The notes beneath the pieces are model-generated. The model saw only the letters and a list, made by a program, of their open reading frames with translations, did not search any database and was not told the DNA's origin. A stretch of DNA of 14,997 nucleotides from an uncultured Bariatricus sp. (GTDB taxonomy: Bacteria; Bacillota; Clostridia; Lachnospirales; Lachnospiraceae): positions 1 to 14,997 of the forward strand of contig CAKRFP010000047.1 of assembly GCA_934320645.1 (NCBI GenBank), given 5' to 3'. Numbering within the stretch: the stretch's first letter is position 1; each line of letters begins with the position of its first letter. A program made the translations under genes and the position numbers. Positions 7,262-14,909 of this stretch are shown piece by piece.

Positions 7262-7290
7262 ATTCTATCACAAACAAAACGCTTTTTCAA
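7262..7290 (-). promoter_or_regulatory. Promoter of the TetR-family regulator gene
   Basis: On the minus strand TTGAAA (plus 7285-7290), a 17-base spacer and TAGAAT (plus 7262-7267), about 40 bases upstream of the regulator start. A short GAATATTC palindrome (7258-7265) overlaps the -10 box and could serve autoregulation, but eight bases are too few to rely on. Confidence 0.6.
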
Positions 7291-7302
7291 ACCGATTTTC
7301 AA

Positions 7303-8709
7303 CTAGTTTTCTGTGCGTTTTTTATAGTTCGTATAGCCTGTATGCTGATGCGGATGTTCCTTCCACAGCTGATCCGCCGTTTCCTTCCACTCGCAGGCAT
7401 ATGCTTCACATTTTGCACATAAATGCTCTGCACTCTCCGGTGACTGTAAATCGGTCGATTTCGCACTGGTCTCTTTGATCATCTCCTGAAGAATCTCCGG
7501 ATTTTCAAGCATCGGACATGGACGCAGATGATTATTGTTAAATGGCTGCCGGTCTCTGTATGCCATAAAGAGTGGCTGTTTCAGCGCTTCCAGTAAGGTA
7601 TCTTCACGGATATTTGCAGAAGAATAATGGATAAATACACATGGCTCTACATCACCATTTGCATTAATATGGCAGTAGTTTCTTCCTCCGGCAATGCAGC
7701 CTCCTACGAATTCACCATCATTCTGGAAATCCATTGCATAGATCGGCTTTCCGCCTGTGGCGCCACGGATTTCTCTTACCCGGTGATACATATACTCTCT
7801 CTGTTCCTTTGTCGGAAGCAGATCCGGTGCCGCTTCATTTCCAACCGGCATATAGTGGAAATACCAGGTAAAACGACAGCCCTTTTCAATGATCATATCC
7901 AGAAATTCATCGGATGTAACCGTCTCAATGTTCTTTCTTGTGTAACAGATCGAAGTTCCAAAGATCAGTCCATGACTTTTCAGTTTATCCATAGCTGACA
8001 TTACTTTTTCAAATACACCTTCCCCGCGCCGGAGATCATTAACTTCTTCAAATCCTTCCAGACTGATTGACAATGAAAGATTACCAACTCTTCTCATCTC
8101 TTCACAGAATTCATCATCCACCAGTGTACCATTCGTAAATGCATGAAACTCGCAGTCGTAATGTTTCTCACAAAGTCTTATAATATCTTTTTTTCTTACC
8201 AGCGGTTCTCCGCCCGTGTACATATAGAAGTAAATTCCCAGTTCTTTTCCCTGGGTAATAATGCTGTCCATCTCTTCATAGGTAAGATTCAGTTTATGTC
8301 CGTATTCTGCCGCCCAGCATCCGGTACAATGAAGATTGCATGCACTGGTCGGATCCATCAGGATCAGCCACGGAATATTGCACTGATGCACTTCACGCAT
8401 GCTGCGGATCATCTTTGTCCCGTGAAAAGCTGCCTCAAATCCAAGATTCAGTGCTGTCTGTTTCACAACATGCGGATCAATTTCATCCAATGCCTGATTT
8501 ACATACCGCATCCATTTGGAATCCGGATCCTGGATCAGTTTTCTTGCTCCATCATATGCACTTTTCGGGAAATTCTCTCCCATAAATCTTTCTGTCAGAT
8601 CCACAATCTCTAACAGCCCTTTTTCTCTGTCTTTCTCCATCTTACGCATTGTCAGATCAATCGCACCGCCAAATGCCGCTCTCGCTGCTCTATGTGTTAA
8701 TTCACCCAT
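7303..8709 (-). CDS. Radical SAM protein with SPASM-like cysteine-rich C-terminus, substrate unknown
   Basis: A 468-residue radical S-adenosylmethionine enzyme. The 4Fe-4S site is C-NLH-C-TG-C (Cys 124, 128, 131), followed by the SAM-contacting GGEP (166-169). About 120 N-terminal residues precede the barrel and look helical. After the barrel come Cys 338, 346 and 357 in the context GGCIAGG..YCHINANGDVEPC, typical of a SPASM-like auxiliary cluster domain. Further cysteines follow at 398, 431, 434 and 439 (CAKCEAYAC), so one or two auxiliary clusters are likely. No small precursor-peptide gene is visible alongside, which argues against a peptide-maturation role. Similar architecture occurs in enzymes acting on lipids or cofactors. 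It starts 19 bases after mntP with AGGAGG eight bases from its ATG, so the two are cotranscribed. I do not recognise a specific function. Confidence 0.85.
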   Translation of the reverse strand: MGELTHRAARAAFGGAIDLTMRKMEKDREKGLLEIVDLTERFMGENFPKSAYDGARKLIQDPDSKWMRYVNQALDEIDPHVVKQTALNLGFEAAFHGTKMIRSMREVHQCNIPWLILMDPTSACNLHCTGCWAAEYGHKLNLTYEEMDSIITQGKELGIYFYMYTGGEPLVRKKDIIRLCEKHYDCEFHAFTNGTLVDDEFCEEMRRVGNLSLSISLEGFEEVNDLRRGEGVFEKVMSAMDKLKSHGLIFGTSICYTRKNIETVTSDEFLDMIIEKGCRFTWYFHYMPVGNEAAPDLLPTKEQREYMYHRVREIRGATGGKPIYAMDFQNDGEFVGGCIAGGRNYCHINANGDVEPCVFIHYSSANIREDTLLEALKQPLFMAYRDRQPFNNNHLRPCPMLENPEILQEMIKETSAKSTDLQSPESAEHLCAKCEAYACEWKETADQLWKEHPHQHTGYTNYKKRTEN

Positions 8710-8728
8710 ACTCTTTTCCTCCTGCTAT

Positions 8729-9319
8729 TTAAAATAGAAAATGCGTAACCGCCATATCTGCACCGGCAATCAAAAACAAAACACCTCCGATCCAGTATAC
8801 CCTGCGGTTATATTCACAACCTAATTTATATCCGACTTCGCTTCCTAAAAAGCACTGGATGACCGTAACCGGAAGAAGCACCATTCCCTGCTGCAGGATT
8901 TCCACACTCCAAAAACCAATTCCCATACCGGCAAACAGCGCATCTACGCTGGTCAGACCTGCCAGCTTTCTCATTCTTTTCCAGTTAACCTCATCATTTC
9001 TCCGCTCAAAGATCTGTTTATTATCTCTTGCTTTACAGATCATATAGATGCCGAGTCCGACAAAAATCAGAACGGATAAAAGCTCCCATCCGTTCGCTGC
9101 TGTCGAAATCTTCTCATTCATCTTCTGATCCGGTCTCAGGATATCCGCAATCACATTTCCCAGTATCAGTGTCAGAAGCTGCATTCCGCCAAAAAGCAGA
9201 CTGGAAAGAACCGTCTCTTTTCCATGTCTCCTCGAATATCCCGCGCCCACGCAGATGTGAACAACAAATACATCAAATGAAAGACCAATTGAAATTAAAA
9301 GGATTTCAATAATACCCAT
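8729..9319 (-). CDS. mntP: MntP-like manganese efflux pump
   Basis: A 196-residue membrane protein with about six hydrophobic helices. The family's paired motif is present: GLSFDVFVVHICVG (about residues 12-25) in the first half and GLTSVDALFAGMGIGF in the second. Acidic residues sit in the membrane helices, as in MntP, which exports Mn(II) from the cytoplasm. Length agrees with the usual 185-195. A strong AGGAGGAGG ribosome binding site precedes the ATG. The gene is first in a unit with the radical SAM gene. No yybP-ykoY manganese riboswitch is recognisable upstream; a small hairpin (GCTGTT 9340-9345 with AACAGC 9365-9370) lies just before the ribosome binding site. Substrate assignment is by family. 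Confidence 0.85.
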   Translation of the reverse strand: MGIIEILLISIGLSFDVFVVHICVGAGYSRRHGKETVLSSLLFGGMQLLTLILGNVIADILRPDQKMNEKISTAANGWELLSVLIFVGLGIYMICKARDNKQIFERRNDEVNWKRMRKLAGLTSVDALFAGMGIGFWSVEILQQGMVLLPVTVIQCFLGSEVGYKLGCEYNRRVYWIGGVLFLIAGADMAVTHFLF

Positions 9320-9511
9320 AGATTCGCCTCCTCCTGCTGGCTGTTACCATTATTTTATGTGATAAACAGCAGAATAATAAATCTTCAGATTATGGGTTCT
9401 GTTTTTTTTTTAACGACACTTCCCGACATTTGTCGTATATTTGTCTATTTTCATTCATATAGCCAAATAATTCCCGCATTTTCTTCTCTTCTGACAAAGT
9501 ACAGCACATAT

Positions 9512-9554
9512 AAAAACCCCGCAGAAGCAATTCAGATAAATTACTTCTACGGGG
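9512..9554 (-). terminator. Terminator after purH
   Basis: Sixteen-pair stem between 9517-9532 and 9539-9554 (two G-U pairs in the minus-strand RNA) with a 6-base loop. It is GC-rich at the base (CCCCG/CGGGG) and is followed on the minus strand by TTTTTA. It lies 13 bases after the purH stop and ends the purO-purH unit. Confidence 0.9.
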
Positions 9555-9567
9555 CTTATCACATTCT

Positions 9568-10746
9568 TTAGTGATGGAATAAACGGATTCCGGTAAATGC
9601 CATTGCCATATTGTATTTGTTGCAAGTATCGATTACATTGTCATCACGGATGGATCCGCCTGGTTCTGCAATGTATGTAACGCCGCTCTTGTGTGCACGT
9701 TCGATGTTATCTCCGAATGGGAAGAATGCATCTGATCCAAGTGCCACACCGGTCAGCTTGTCAAGCCATGCTCTCTTTTCTTCTCTGGTAAATACTTCCG
9801 GTTTTTCTGTGAAAATATTTTCCCAGGTTCCATCTGCCAGCACGTCCATATATTCTTCGCCGATATACAGATCAATTGCATTGTCTCTGTCTGCACGCTT
9901 AATTCCTTCTTTAAACGGAAGTGCAAGTACCTTCGGACACTGTCTTAACCACCAGTTGTCTGCTTTCTGACCTGCAAGACGGGTGCAGTGGATACGGGAC
10001 TGCTGTCCTGCTCCGATTCCGATTGCCTGTCCGTCTTTGACGTAGCATACAGAGTTGGACTGTGTATATTTTAAGGTGATCATAGAAATTGCAAGATCTC
10101 TCTTGGCGTGATCTGGAATCTCTTTATTCTCAGTTACGACATTGGAAAAGAAATCATCGTCAATCTTCAGTTCATTTCTTCCCTGCTCAAAAGTAATACC
10201 AAATACATCCTTGTGTTCAGTCGGTGCCGGAACATAATTCGGATCGATCTGGATCACATTGTAATTACCTTTCTTTTTCTGTGCAAGAATCTCCAGTGCT
10301 TCCGGTTCATATCCAGGTGCGATCACTCCATCCGATACTTCTCTCTTGATCAGTCTTGCAGTATCAACATCACAGACATCAGAAAGCGCAATAAAATCAC
10401 CGAATGAAGACATACGGTCTGCACCTCTTGCACGTGCATAAGCGCTTGCAAGCGGAGAAAGTTCTCCAAGGTCATCTACCCAGTAAATTTTTGCAAGAGT
10501 TTCATCCAGCGGCAGTCCGACTGCAGCACCTGCCGGTGACACATGTTTAAAGGAAGTTGCTGCCGGAAGTCCGGTTGCTTTTTTCAATTCCGATACCAAC
10601 TGCCATCCGTTAAATGCATCCAGAAAGTTAATATATCCCGGACGTCCCATCAGAACTTTGATCGGGAGATCACTTCCGTCTTTCATATAGATACGTGACG
10701 GCTTCTGATTCGGGTTACATCCATATTTGAGTTCTAATTCATTCAT
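9568..10746 (-). CDS. purH: AICAR transformylase (stand-alone PurH formyltransferase domain)
   Basis: Transfers a formyl group from 10-formyltetrahydrofolate to AICAR to give FAICAR, the penultimate step of IMP synthesis. The 392-residue protein has the AICAR transformylase signatures: the opening LKYGCNPNQ, the catalytic Lys-His pair in SFKHVSPAGAA (67-68), and the motif KYTQSNSVCY...GIGAGQQSR. Bifunctional PurH is about 510-530 residues, with an N-terminal IMP cyclohydrolase domain. That domain is completely absent here and its place is taken by the separate purO 29 bases upstream. The start has AAGGAG eight bases before the ATG and is the natural family start, so the protein is not a truncation. 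Confidence 0.94.
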   Translation of the reverse strand: MNELELKYGCNPNQKPSRIYMKDGSDLPIKVLMGRPGYINFLDAFNGWQLVSELKKATGLPAATSFKHVSPAGAAVGLPLDETLAKIYWVDDLGELSPLASAYARARGADRMSSFGDFIALSDVCDVDTARLIKREVSDGVIAPGYEPEALEILAQKKKGNYNVIQIDPNYVPAPTEHKDVFGITFEQGRNELKIDDDFFSNVVTENKEIPDHAKRDLAISMITLKYTQSNSVCYVKDGQAIGIGAGQQSRIHCTRLAGQKADNWWLRQCPKVLALPFKEGIKRADRDNAIDLYIGEEYMDVLADGTWENIFTEKPEVFTREEKRAWLDKLTGVALGSDAFFPFGDNIERAHKSGVTYIAEPGGSIRDDNVIDTCNKYNMAMAFTGIRLFHH

Positions 10747-10775
10747 GATTCCTGCTCCTTCTTCACCTTTGTATA

Positions 10776-11489
10776 CTATTTATTCTTATTGATGATCTTG
10801 CTTTCGTATGTTCCTGTCTCAATATCAATATATCTTACAAACAGAGATACTTTATTATCTGCATTCAGACTGTTCCAGAGTGTATCTGCAAATGTGTCCA
10901 TATCATCCGGAATTGCAACAAGCTTTGGTTCCCCTTCAAAACTCGGAAGCGGATTTCCATCACACTTGTATGTGTGGATAAAATGTCCTTCTCCGGCTAC
11001 CGGATTTTCATATGCAAAGGTGTAACGGTTGCATGCATCCGGATTTCCGTTATTGCTCTTCAAAATGGACATTGCATAGTTATATTTTCCGTTCTCAATG
11101 TGCATGATACCGGAAATACGTGGTGTGTAGTTTGGTCCATCCGGTTCAAATTCACGACTTCTGAGGGACTGTTCAAACGTCATCTGTTTATCCATCCCTT
11201 CATAAATCGTATCAGTCTGGTCTCCGTTTGTAACGATCGTCTTATTGCCGAGTACACGCACCGGTGCGTAGATAATTAAGCTTGGGTCTGTCAGCTTTGA
11301 CTCGTCAAATGCCTGTGTGCGGATTCCTTCTCCCTCTCCTACAAAGACACGGTTACGGCTGTTCTCACTTCTTCCCATGATAAAATAAGCTGTTACCGCT
11401 TTGCTTCCGTCGGCAGACTTTCCGATGATGATCCCTCTTCCAGGATAAGAATTGCTCTGCAGTTCTTTTTCAATAGATAACATTTCCAT
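10776..11489 (-). CDS. purO: IMP cyclohydrolase, PurO type
   Basis: Closes the ring of FAICAR to IMP, the last step of de novo purine synthesis. The 237-residue protein matches the archaeal-type PurO family rather than the PurH cyclohydrolase domain, with the N-terminal YPGRGIIIGKSADG...AYFIMGRSENSRNR stretch and the internal PNYTPRISG. The family catalyses the same reaction with an unrelated fold. It directly precedes the stand-alone AICAR transformylase, and the pair reconstitutes the two PurH activities. The start has AAGGAG eight bases upstream; a second in-frame ATG is two codons later. The upstream gap is shared with the divergent azlC operon. No purine (PurR-box or guanine riboswitch) element was recognised there. 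Confidence 0.9.
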   Translation of the reverse strand: MEMLSIEKELQSNSYPGRGIIIGKSADGSKAVTAYFIMGRSENSRNRVFVGEGEGIRTQAFDESKLTDPSLIIYAPVRVLGNKTIVTNGDQTDTIYEGMDKQMTFEQSLRSREFEPDGPNYTPRISGIMHIENGKYNYAMSILKSNNGNPDACNRYTFAYENPVAGEGHFIHTYKCDGNPLPSFEGEPKLVAIPDDMDTFADTLWNSLNADNKVSLFVRYIDIETGTYESKIINKNK

Positions 11490-11546
11490 GCTTTGATCTC
11501 CTTTTATAACTTGTACTTATGTTTACACATTCATTTATCACTATTT

Positions 11547-11576
11547 ATTATAACTCATAACACTACCAGATTTCCA
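11547..11576 (-). promoter_or_regulatory. Likely promoter of purO-purH
   Basis: On the minus strand a perfect -10 box TATAAT (plus 11547-11552) lies 18 bases from a weak -35-like TGGAAA (plus 11571-11576), about 58 bases upstream of purO. The -10 is convincing, the -35 is poor. It faces away from the azlC promoter region. Confidence 0.45.
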
Positions 11577-11594
11577 GTCTTTCTGCAAATTTTT

Positions 11595-11623
11595 TTGAAC
11601 TTCTTTTAAAACATCATTTTAAA
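11595..11623 (+). promoter_or_regulatory. Possible promoter of the azlCD-glnKL operon
   Basis: TTGAAC (11595-11600), a 17-base spacer and TTTAAA (11618-11623). A direct repeat TTTTAAA (11604-11610 and 11617-11623) lies across the spacer and -10 box. An alternative -10, TAAAAT at 11651-11656, also exists with a poor -35. The region is very AT-rich, so the exact promoter is uncertain. Confidence 0.35.
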
Positions 11624-11709
11624 TCCTTTCGTTCCATGTTAAAATGTCAGTAAAATAACAATTTATTTTTGGGGATTATTAACAAAATACAAAAGAGAGG
11701 TTTTACTTC

Positions 11710-12456
11710 ATGAGCAGAAAAAGAAAAATGGATTTTGCAGCCGGGGTACAGGATGGCATTCCCATCTGTCTCGGCTATATTGCGGTGTCATTTACTTTTG
11801 GCATCATGGCAAAAAATGCAGGTCTATCTACCTGGGAGGCAGTTCTGATCTCCCTCACCAATTTAACCAGTGCCGGACAGTTTGCAGGTCTGTCACTGAT
11901 CACAGCATCTGCATCTTACTTTGAAATGGCAGTCACACAGCTCATCATCAATCTCAGATATTCACTGATGTCCTGCGCCCTGTCACAGAAAATTGATAAC
12001 CACTATCCTTCTTTCCACCGTTTTCTTATCGCATACAGCGTGACAGATGAGGTGTTTGGGGTATCCGTATCTCGTCCCGGAAAGATCACTCCATGGTACT
12101 CTTACGGTGTCATGGCACTTGCTGCACCGGGCTGGACACTCGGCACTTTCCTTGGGGTGGTATCCGGAAATATTCTTCCGGACCGTGTTGTAAGTGCACT
12201 CAGTGTTGCCTTATACGGAATGTTCATTGCGATCATCATCCCACCGGCGCGTGACAACAAAATCATTGGGACGATCGTGGTGATCTCCATGGCTGCAAGC
12301 TTTCTTTTTACAAAAGCACCCGTACTTTGTCAGATTTCTTCCGGTTTCCGGATCATCATCCTGACAGTCCTGATTGCAGGAATCGCTGCATATTTCTTCC
12401 CGGTAAAAGAAGAACCTAATCCAGAAGACAAGGAGGCCTCTTCCGTTGAAGCATAA
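11710..12456 (+). CDS. azlC: AzlC branched-chain amino acid exporter subunit
   Basis: Large membrane subunit of the two-component AzlCD exporter, which in Bacillus confers azaleucine resistance by exporting branched-chain amino acids. The 248-residue protein is in the normal size range. It opens with the family pattern DGIPICLGYIAVSFTFGIMA and NLTSAGQFAG, and the segment QLIINLRYSLMSCALS is typical of AzlC. Several membrane helices are visible. The ATG has AGAGAGG nine bases upstream. The final codons overlap the start of azlD by 11 bases, indicating translational coupling. Specific amino acid substrates cannot be read from sequence. Confidence 0.93.
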   Translation: MSRKRKMDFAAGVQDGIPICLGYIAVSFTFGIMAKNAGLSTWEAVLISLTNLTSAGQFAGLSLITASASYFEMAVTQLIINLRYSLMSCALSQKIDNHYPSFHRFLIAYSVTDEVFGVSVSRPGKITPWYSYGVMALAAPGWTLGTFLGVVSGNILPDRVVSALSVALYGMFIAIIIPPARDNKIIGTIVVISMAASFLFTKAPVLCQISSGFRIIILTVLIAGIAAYFFPVKEEPNPEDKEASSVEA

Positions 12457-12757
12457 TCTTTATATTTATATCTTTGTCATGGCTGCCGTCACTTATCTGA
12501 TCCGTATGCTGCCCTTGACACTGATCCAGAAAGAAATCAAAAATGATTTTGTCAAATCATTTCTATATTATGTACCTTATGTGACACTGGCAGTTATGAC
12601 CTTTCCTGCCATCCTGACAGCCACCGCCAATATCTGGTCTGCAGCCATTGGTTTTGCGATTGCACTGATCCTTGCGTGGAACCGGAAAAGTCTGATCTGC
12701 GTTTCCCTGTTTTCATGTACCGGCGTATTTCTGGTTGAATTATTAACCGGTCTGTAG
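12446..12757 (+). CDS. azlD: AzlD branched-chain amino acid exporter subunit
   Basis: Small membrane subunit that pairs with AzlC. The 103-residue protein has four hydrophobic segments and the AzlD pattern YLIRMLPLTLIQKEI...FLYYVPYVTLAVMTFPAIL. The start is a TTG at 12446-12448 overlapping the azlC end. It is chosen because a perfect AAGGAGG (12430-12436) lies nine bases upstream and the next in-frame ATG would cut into the first helix. The overlap fits a fixed ratio of the two subunits. The histidine kinase gene follows after 31 bases. Confidence 0.9.
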   Translation: MKHNLYIYIFVMAAVTYLIRMLPLTLIQKEIKNDFVKSFLYYVPYVTLAVMTFPAILTATANIWSAAIGFAIALILAWNRKSLICVSLFSCTGVFLVELLTGL

Positions 12758-12788
12758 GACAGCAATTCTGAATAAAGGAGGGGTTCTT

Positions 12789-14051
12789 ATGTGGACCAAA
12801 AATTTTTCACGTTATACCCGCATTCTGCTGGTCAGTGCCGCTGTCATCATTGGCGCCCAGATCAGCATCTCCCTTTTTGAAAGTGATTTCCGTGTCTCCA
12901 TCGGAATCTTCGGCATTTTCATGTCCCTGATTCTTTTTGGAAAATATCCAATCCTGCCTGTCACATTGATCAGCGCCGTCTGCGTTTCGCTATCCCGTGC
13001 ACTGATGCACTGGCTCCGTCTGGGGACCTGGGCGCCACAGGCTTATTTTCCGGAGATGCTCTTTTATCTGGTATACGGCATCTTATTCTATCTGTACTGC
13101 CGGAAAAAAGATTACGAACTTACCCTGTATTCCCTGCCATGGCTGTTCCTTTTTGACTACCTTGCCAATATGACAGAACTTTTGACCCGGATGTCTCTGG
13201 AAGCATTTTCTCTCCAGTCCCAGGCAGGTGTCCTTCTGGTTGCTCTCCTTCGTACCGCAATCGCAGGGCTCCTTCTGTTCTGCCTGAGCCATTACAAATT
13301 CAGTCTCTTAAGTGCAGAACATGCCCGCCGGTATCAGAATCTGCTTCTTCTGATCTCCGAGCTGAACGGAGAAGTGATCCTGATGCAGAAAGGTACCCGG
13401 ATGATCGAGGACACGATGAGCAAAGCTTACCGTCTTTTCCACGATATGAGCGACCAGCAGCTCGACGAATCCCTGACACGCACCGCACTTCAGGTTGCAA
13501 GGGATGTCCATGAGATCAAAAAGGACTACAATCTGATCGTGCGAGGTCTTTCTTCTTCCATGGAAGTCAATTCCGAAAATGACGGAATGAGTCTGGATGA
13601 TATCCTTGCAATTCTGAAAAGCAGCCTGGATACCTCACTTCCAGCGGGCAAACATCTTACGTTCAATGTCACTCTGGAAGAAAATCTTTATACACAGAAC
13701 CATTATCTTCTGCTTTCAATCTTCCGCAATCTGTTCAACAATGCGATTGAGGCAGAAAGCAGCAGTCAGGTCTGTCTGTCCGTCCGGCAGTCCTCTACCG
13801 AATCTTCTTATATTATTGAAGTGGAAGACCACGGTCCCGGTATTGATCCGGAAGATATGGAACAGATCTTTGAACCTGGCTTCTCAACCAAGATCAATTA
13901 CGAAACCGGCGAAGTCAATCGGGGGCTTGGACTTAGCCTGGTGAAAGATTTTATCGAAATACGCCTTGGCGGAACGATCCGGGTATCTTCCGTTCCCGGA
14001 CAGACGATTTTTACACTTACTATACCAAAAGAGAAATGGAGCGGTTTATAA
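12789..14051 (+). CDS. glnK: GlnK-type sensor histidine kinase
   Basis: Membrane sensor kinase partner of the next gene; the symbol follows Bacillus GlnK/GlnL (formerly YcbA/YcbB), not the PII protein GlnK. The 420-residue protein begins with about six membrane helices (residues 10-170). A coiled dimerisation region follows with the phospho-acceptor histidine in VHEIKKDY (His 241). The ATPase domain shows an N-box (IFRNLFNNAIEA), a G1 box (EDHGPGI), an F-region (IFEPGFST) and a G2 box (GLGLSLVKDF), so it should be active. There is no extracellular sensor domain of note, so sensing is probably within or at the membrane. AAAGGAGGGG precedes the ATG. It lies 31 bases after azlD and its stop abuts the regulator start, indicating one operon. 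Confidence 0.85.
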   Translation: MWTKNFSRYTRILLVSAAVIIGAQISISLFESDFRVSIGIFGIFMSLILFGKYPILPVTLISAVCVSLSRALMHWLRLGTWAPQAYFPEMLFYLVYGILFYLYCRKKDYELTLYSLPWLFLFDYLANMTELLTRMSLEAFSLQSQAGVLLVALLRTAIAGLLLFCLSHYKFSLLSAEHARRYQNLLLLISELNGEVILMQKGTRMIEDTMSKAYRLFHDMSDQQLDESLTRTALQVARDVHEIKKDYNLIVRGLSSSMEVNSENDGMSLDDILAILKSSLDTSLPAGKHLTFNVTLEENLYTQNHYLLLSIFRNLFNNAIEAESSSQVCLSVRQSSTESSYIIEVEDHGPGIDPEDMEQIFEPGFSTKINYETGEVNRGLGLSLVKDFIEIRLGGTIRVSSVPGQTIFTLTIPKEKWSGL

Positions 14052-14909
14052 ATGAAATTCTATCTTATTGACGATGACAAAAATGTATTACATATCTTAA
14101 AGCGAATCATACGCGATCGAAATCTCGGCGAAATTGCCGGAACTGCCGAAAATGGAATGGACGCTCTTGCGGATCTGCCACTTCTAAATCCGGATATTGT
14201 GATCGTGGATCTTCTGATGCCGGAAATGGACGGAATCTCTTTTGTAAAACGCGCGCATTCCCAGTCACCGTCCCTTACCTTTATCATGCTTTCCCAGGTG
14301 GCGTCGAAGGACATGATCGCCGAAGCCTATTCCGCCGGTGTGGAATTTTACATCCACAAGCCGATCAACAGTATCGAAGTGGAATCTGTACTCCGGAAAG
14401 TCAGTGACTCCCTGAATGCCCGCCGGACACTGCAGCAGGTGCAAACGATTTTCCAGGCACAGCAGAGTTTCACCCAGCCACAGGGAATTCTAAATGATAC
14501 CGCCGAAAAAACTTATATTACCCGTTTAAAAGGGATTCTCCAGAAACTCGGAATCACCGGTGAACGCGGCAGTAAAGATATCATTTCCCTGGTTGATTAC
14601 CTGATCCAGCATAACCAGAAAGTAGACGATGTCACCTTAAGCGAACTCTGCAGCCGCTTCAACGATAATCCCAAGTCCATGGAACAAAGAATCCGCCGGA
14701 CAGCCAATATGGGAATGGTCAATCTTGCCAATCTCGGTCTTGAAGATTATGCCAACGATACCTTCACCACCTATTCCAATTCTTTATACAACTTTGAACA
14801 GGTACGACGCGAAATGGACTTTATCCGCGGAAAAAGCGTCCGCCACGGCAACGTAAAAATCAAAAGTTTCCTGAATGCACTGATCCAGGAATGTACCGAG
14901 AGAGCCTGA
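14052..14909 (+). CDS. glnL: GlnL/YcbB-type response regulator
   Basis: A 285-residue DNA-binding response regulator. The receiver domain (1-120) has the acidic cluster DDD (7-9), phospho-acceptor Asp 53 in VDLLMPEMDG, and the conserved Lys 103 in YIHKP. A linker is followed by a C-terminal domain (about 150-285) of the YcbB type, with the stretch LCSRFNDNPKSMEQRIRRTA as the likely DNA-contacting helix-turn-helix. The Bacillus homologue activates glutamine utilisation and transport genes. Here the operon partner is the azlCD exporter, which is the obvious candidate target. The ATG directly follows the kinase TAA. The last bases and stop codon are part of the terminator stem. Confidence 0.87.
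   Translation: MKFYLIDDDKNVLHILKRIIRDRNLGEIAGTAENGMDALADLPLLNPDIVIVDLLMPEMDGISFVKRAHSQSPSLTFIMLSQVASKDMIAEAYSAGVEFYIHKPINSIEVESVLRKVSDSLNARRTLQQVQTIFQAQQSFTQPQGILNDTAEKTYITRLKGILQKLGITGERGSKDIISLVDYLIQHNQKVDDVTLSELCSRFNDNPKSMEQRIRRTANMGMVNLANLGLEDYANDTFTTYSNSLYNFEQVRREMDFIRGKSVRHGNVKIKSFLNALIQECTERA

Noticed and set aside
9386..9411. Plus-strand terminator made of CAGA/TCTG and a run of ten T
   Set aside because: The stem is only four pairs and no plus-strand gene lies upstream; the run is probably just AT-rich leader.
9320..9567. Manganese (yybP-ykoY) riboswitch upstream of mntP
   Set aside because: None of the conserved riboswitch stretches could be recognised; only a small hairpin and a CGACA palindrome are present.
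9568..10746. PurH as a truncated or broken gene because it is only 392 residues
   Set aside because: The formyltransferase domain is complete with its natural start and ribosome binding site, and the missing activity is supplied by purO upstream.
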